Assembly (NCBI RefSeq): GCF_003813865.1
Contig: NZ_RMVG01000014.1
Span: forward strand, 62,001-126,000
Direction: 5' to 3'
DNA from: Candidatus Pantoea deserta
Lineage (GTDB): Bacteria > Pseudomonadota > Gammaproteobacteria > Enterobacterales > Enterobacteriaceae
DNA: 64,000 nucleotides
Numbering within the stretch: the first letter of the stretch is position 1; each line of letters opens with the position of its first letter. The notes below the pieces were generated by a model. It was not told the DNA's origin. It was given only the letters and a program-made list of their open reading frames with translations, and searched no databases. A program made the translations under genes and the position numbers. Shown one piece after another: positions 63,997 through 64,000 of this stretch.

Positions 63997-64000
63997 GTCA

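Noticed and set aside
1..64000. tRNA, rRNA, CRISPR array, insertion sequence or prophage
   Set aside because: I looked for cloverleaf T-arm motifs, direct repeat arrays, transposase and integrase motifs and phage structural genes and saw none; a covariance search could still find something small.

Overview
The window reads as a chromosomal segment of a GC-rich Enterobacterales bacterium, most likely of the Erwiniaceae (Pantoea, Erwinia or Mixta type). Many proteins recall their Escherichia coli orthologues nearly end to end (RstA, PntA/PntB, UspE, Fnr, Mlc, YnfL, Dcp, RhaT, BhsA). Several E. coli gene neighbourhoods are kept (rstBA-ydgI-ydgH-pntAB; uspE-fnr-smrA; ynfM-ynfL-mlc-bioD2; ynfD-ynfB-ynfA-ydfG), with other genes inserted between them. 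All family names come from recall and motif reading, not from a search. I saw no rRNA, tRNA, CRISPR array, insertion sequence or phage genes.

Layout. 1-10 kb is a core block: rstB (5' part only) and rstA, an unrecognised 138-residue gene, the basic amino acid antiporter ydgI, periplasmic ydgH, the transhydrogenase pntAB, uspE, fnr and smrA. 10-22 kb is accessory: a PcaQ-like LysR regulator divergent from an aromatic-acid transporter, a YdcJ/HglS-type 2-oxoadipate enzyme, a type B carboxylesterase, a chemoreceptor, then a LysR regulator divergent from a YbdL-like aminotransferase and an orphan amino acid binding protein. 22-29 kb is a peptide-use cluster: pepT, a DppA-like binding protein, a LysR regulator, an M20 peptidase and an MHS transporter. 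29-39 kb holds a nearly complete L-rhamnose pathway: aldA, rhaT, rhaS-rhaR and rhaBADM, with a recognisable CRP/RhaS-type promoter. 39-42.5 kb has a ComR-like copper-responsive repressor divergent from two BhsA-type proteins, then sotB and cytochrome b561. 42.5-52.8 kb is the ynfM-ynfL-mlc-bioD2 block, a purine permease, a DHA2 drug transporter and ynfD/ynfB/ynfA/ydfG. 53.9-58.6 kb brings guaD, dcp and hpxO together. The last 5 kb holds a Cys-rich secreted protein, an EmrE-like transporter, a nitronate monooxygenase, two overlapping substrate-binding proteins behind a ModE-type operator, and a DsbA-like oxidoreductase with a long Ala/Ser-rich stalk.

How it fits together. Rhamnose genes plus aldA take L-rhamnose to DHAP and L-lactate. 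GuaD, HpxO and the NCS2 permease are parts of a scattered purine salvage/catabolism route. The most interesting regulatory inference is at 60.7-62.5 kb: a ModE-like box in front of a class III (MolA/FecB-fold) binding protein gene, which overlaps a ModA-like gene with no signal peptide. Several palindromes sit in divergent regulator promoters (11.2, 18.6, 26.1 and 39.7-39.9 kb). Small genes not captured by usual length cut-offs were found at 31.0 kb (32 residues, one membrane segment) and, more tentatively, at 53.6 kb (68 residues).
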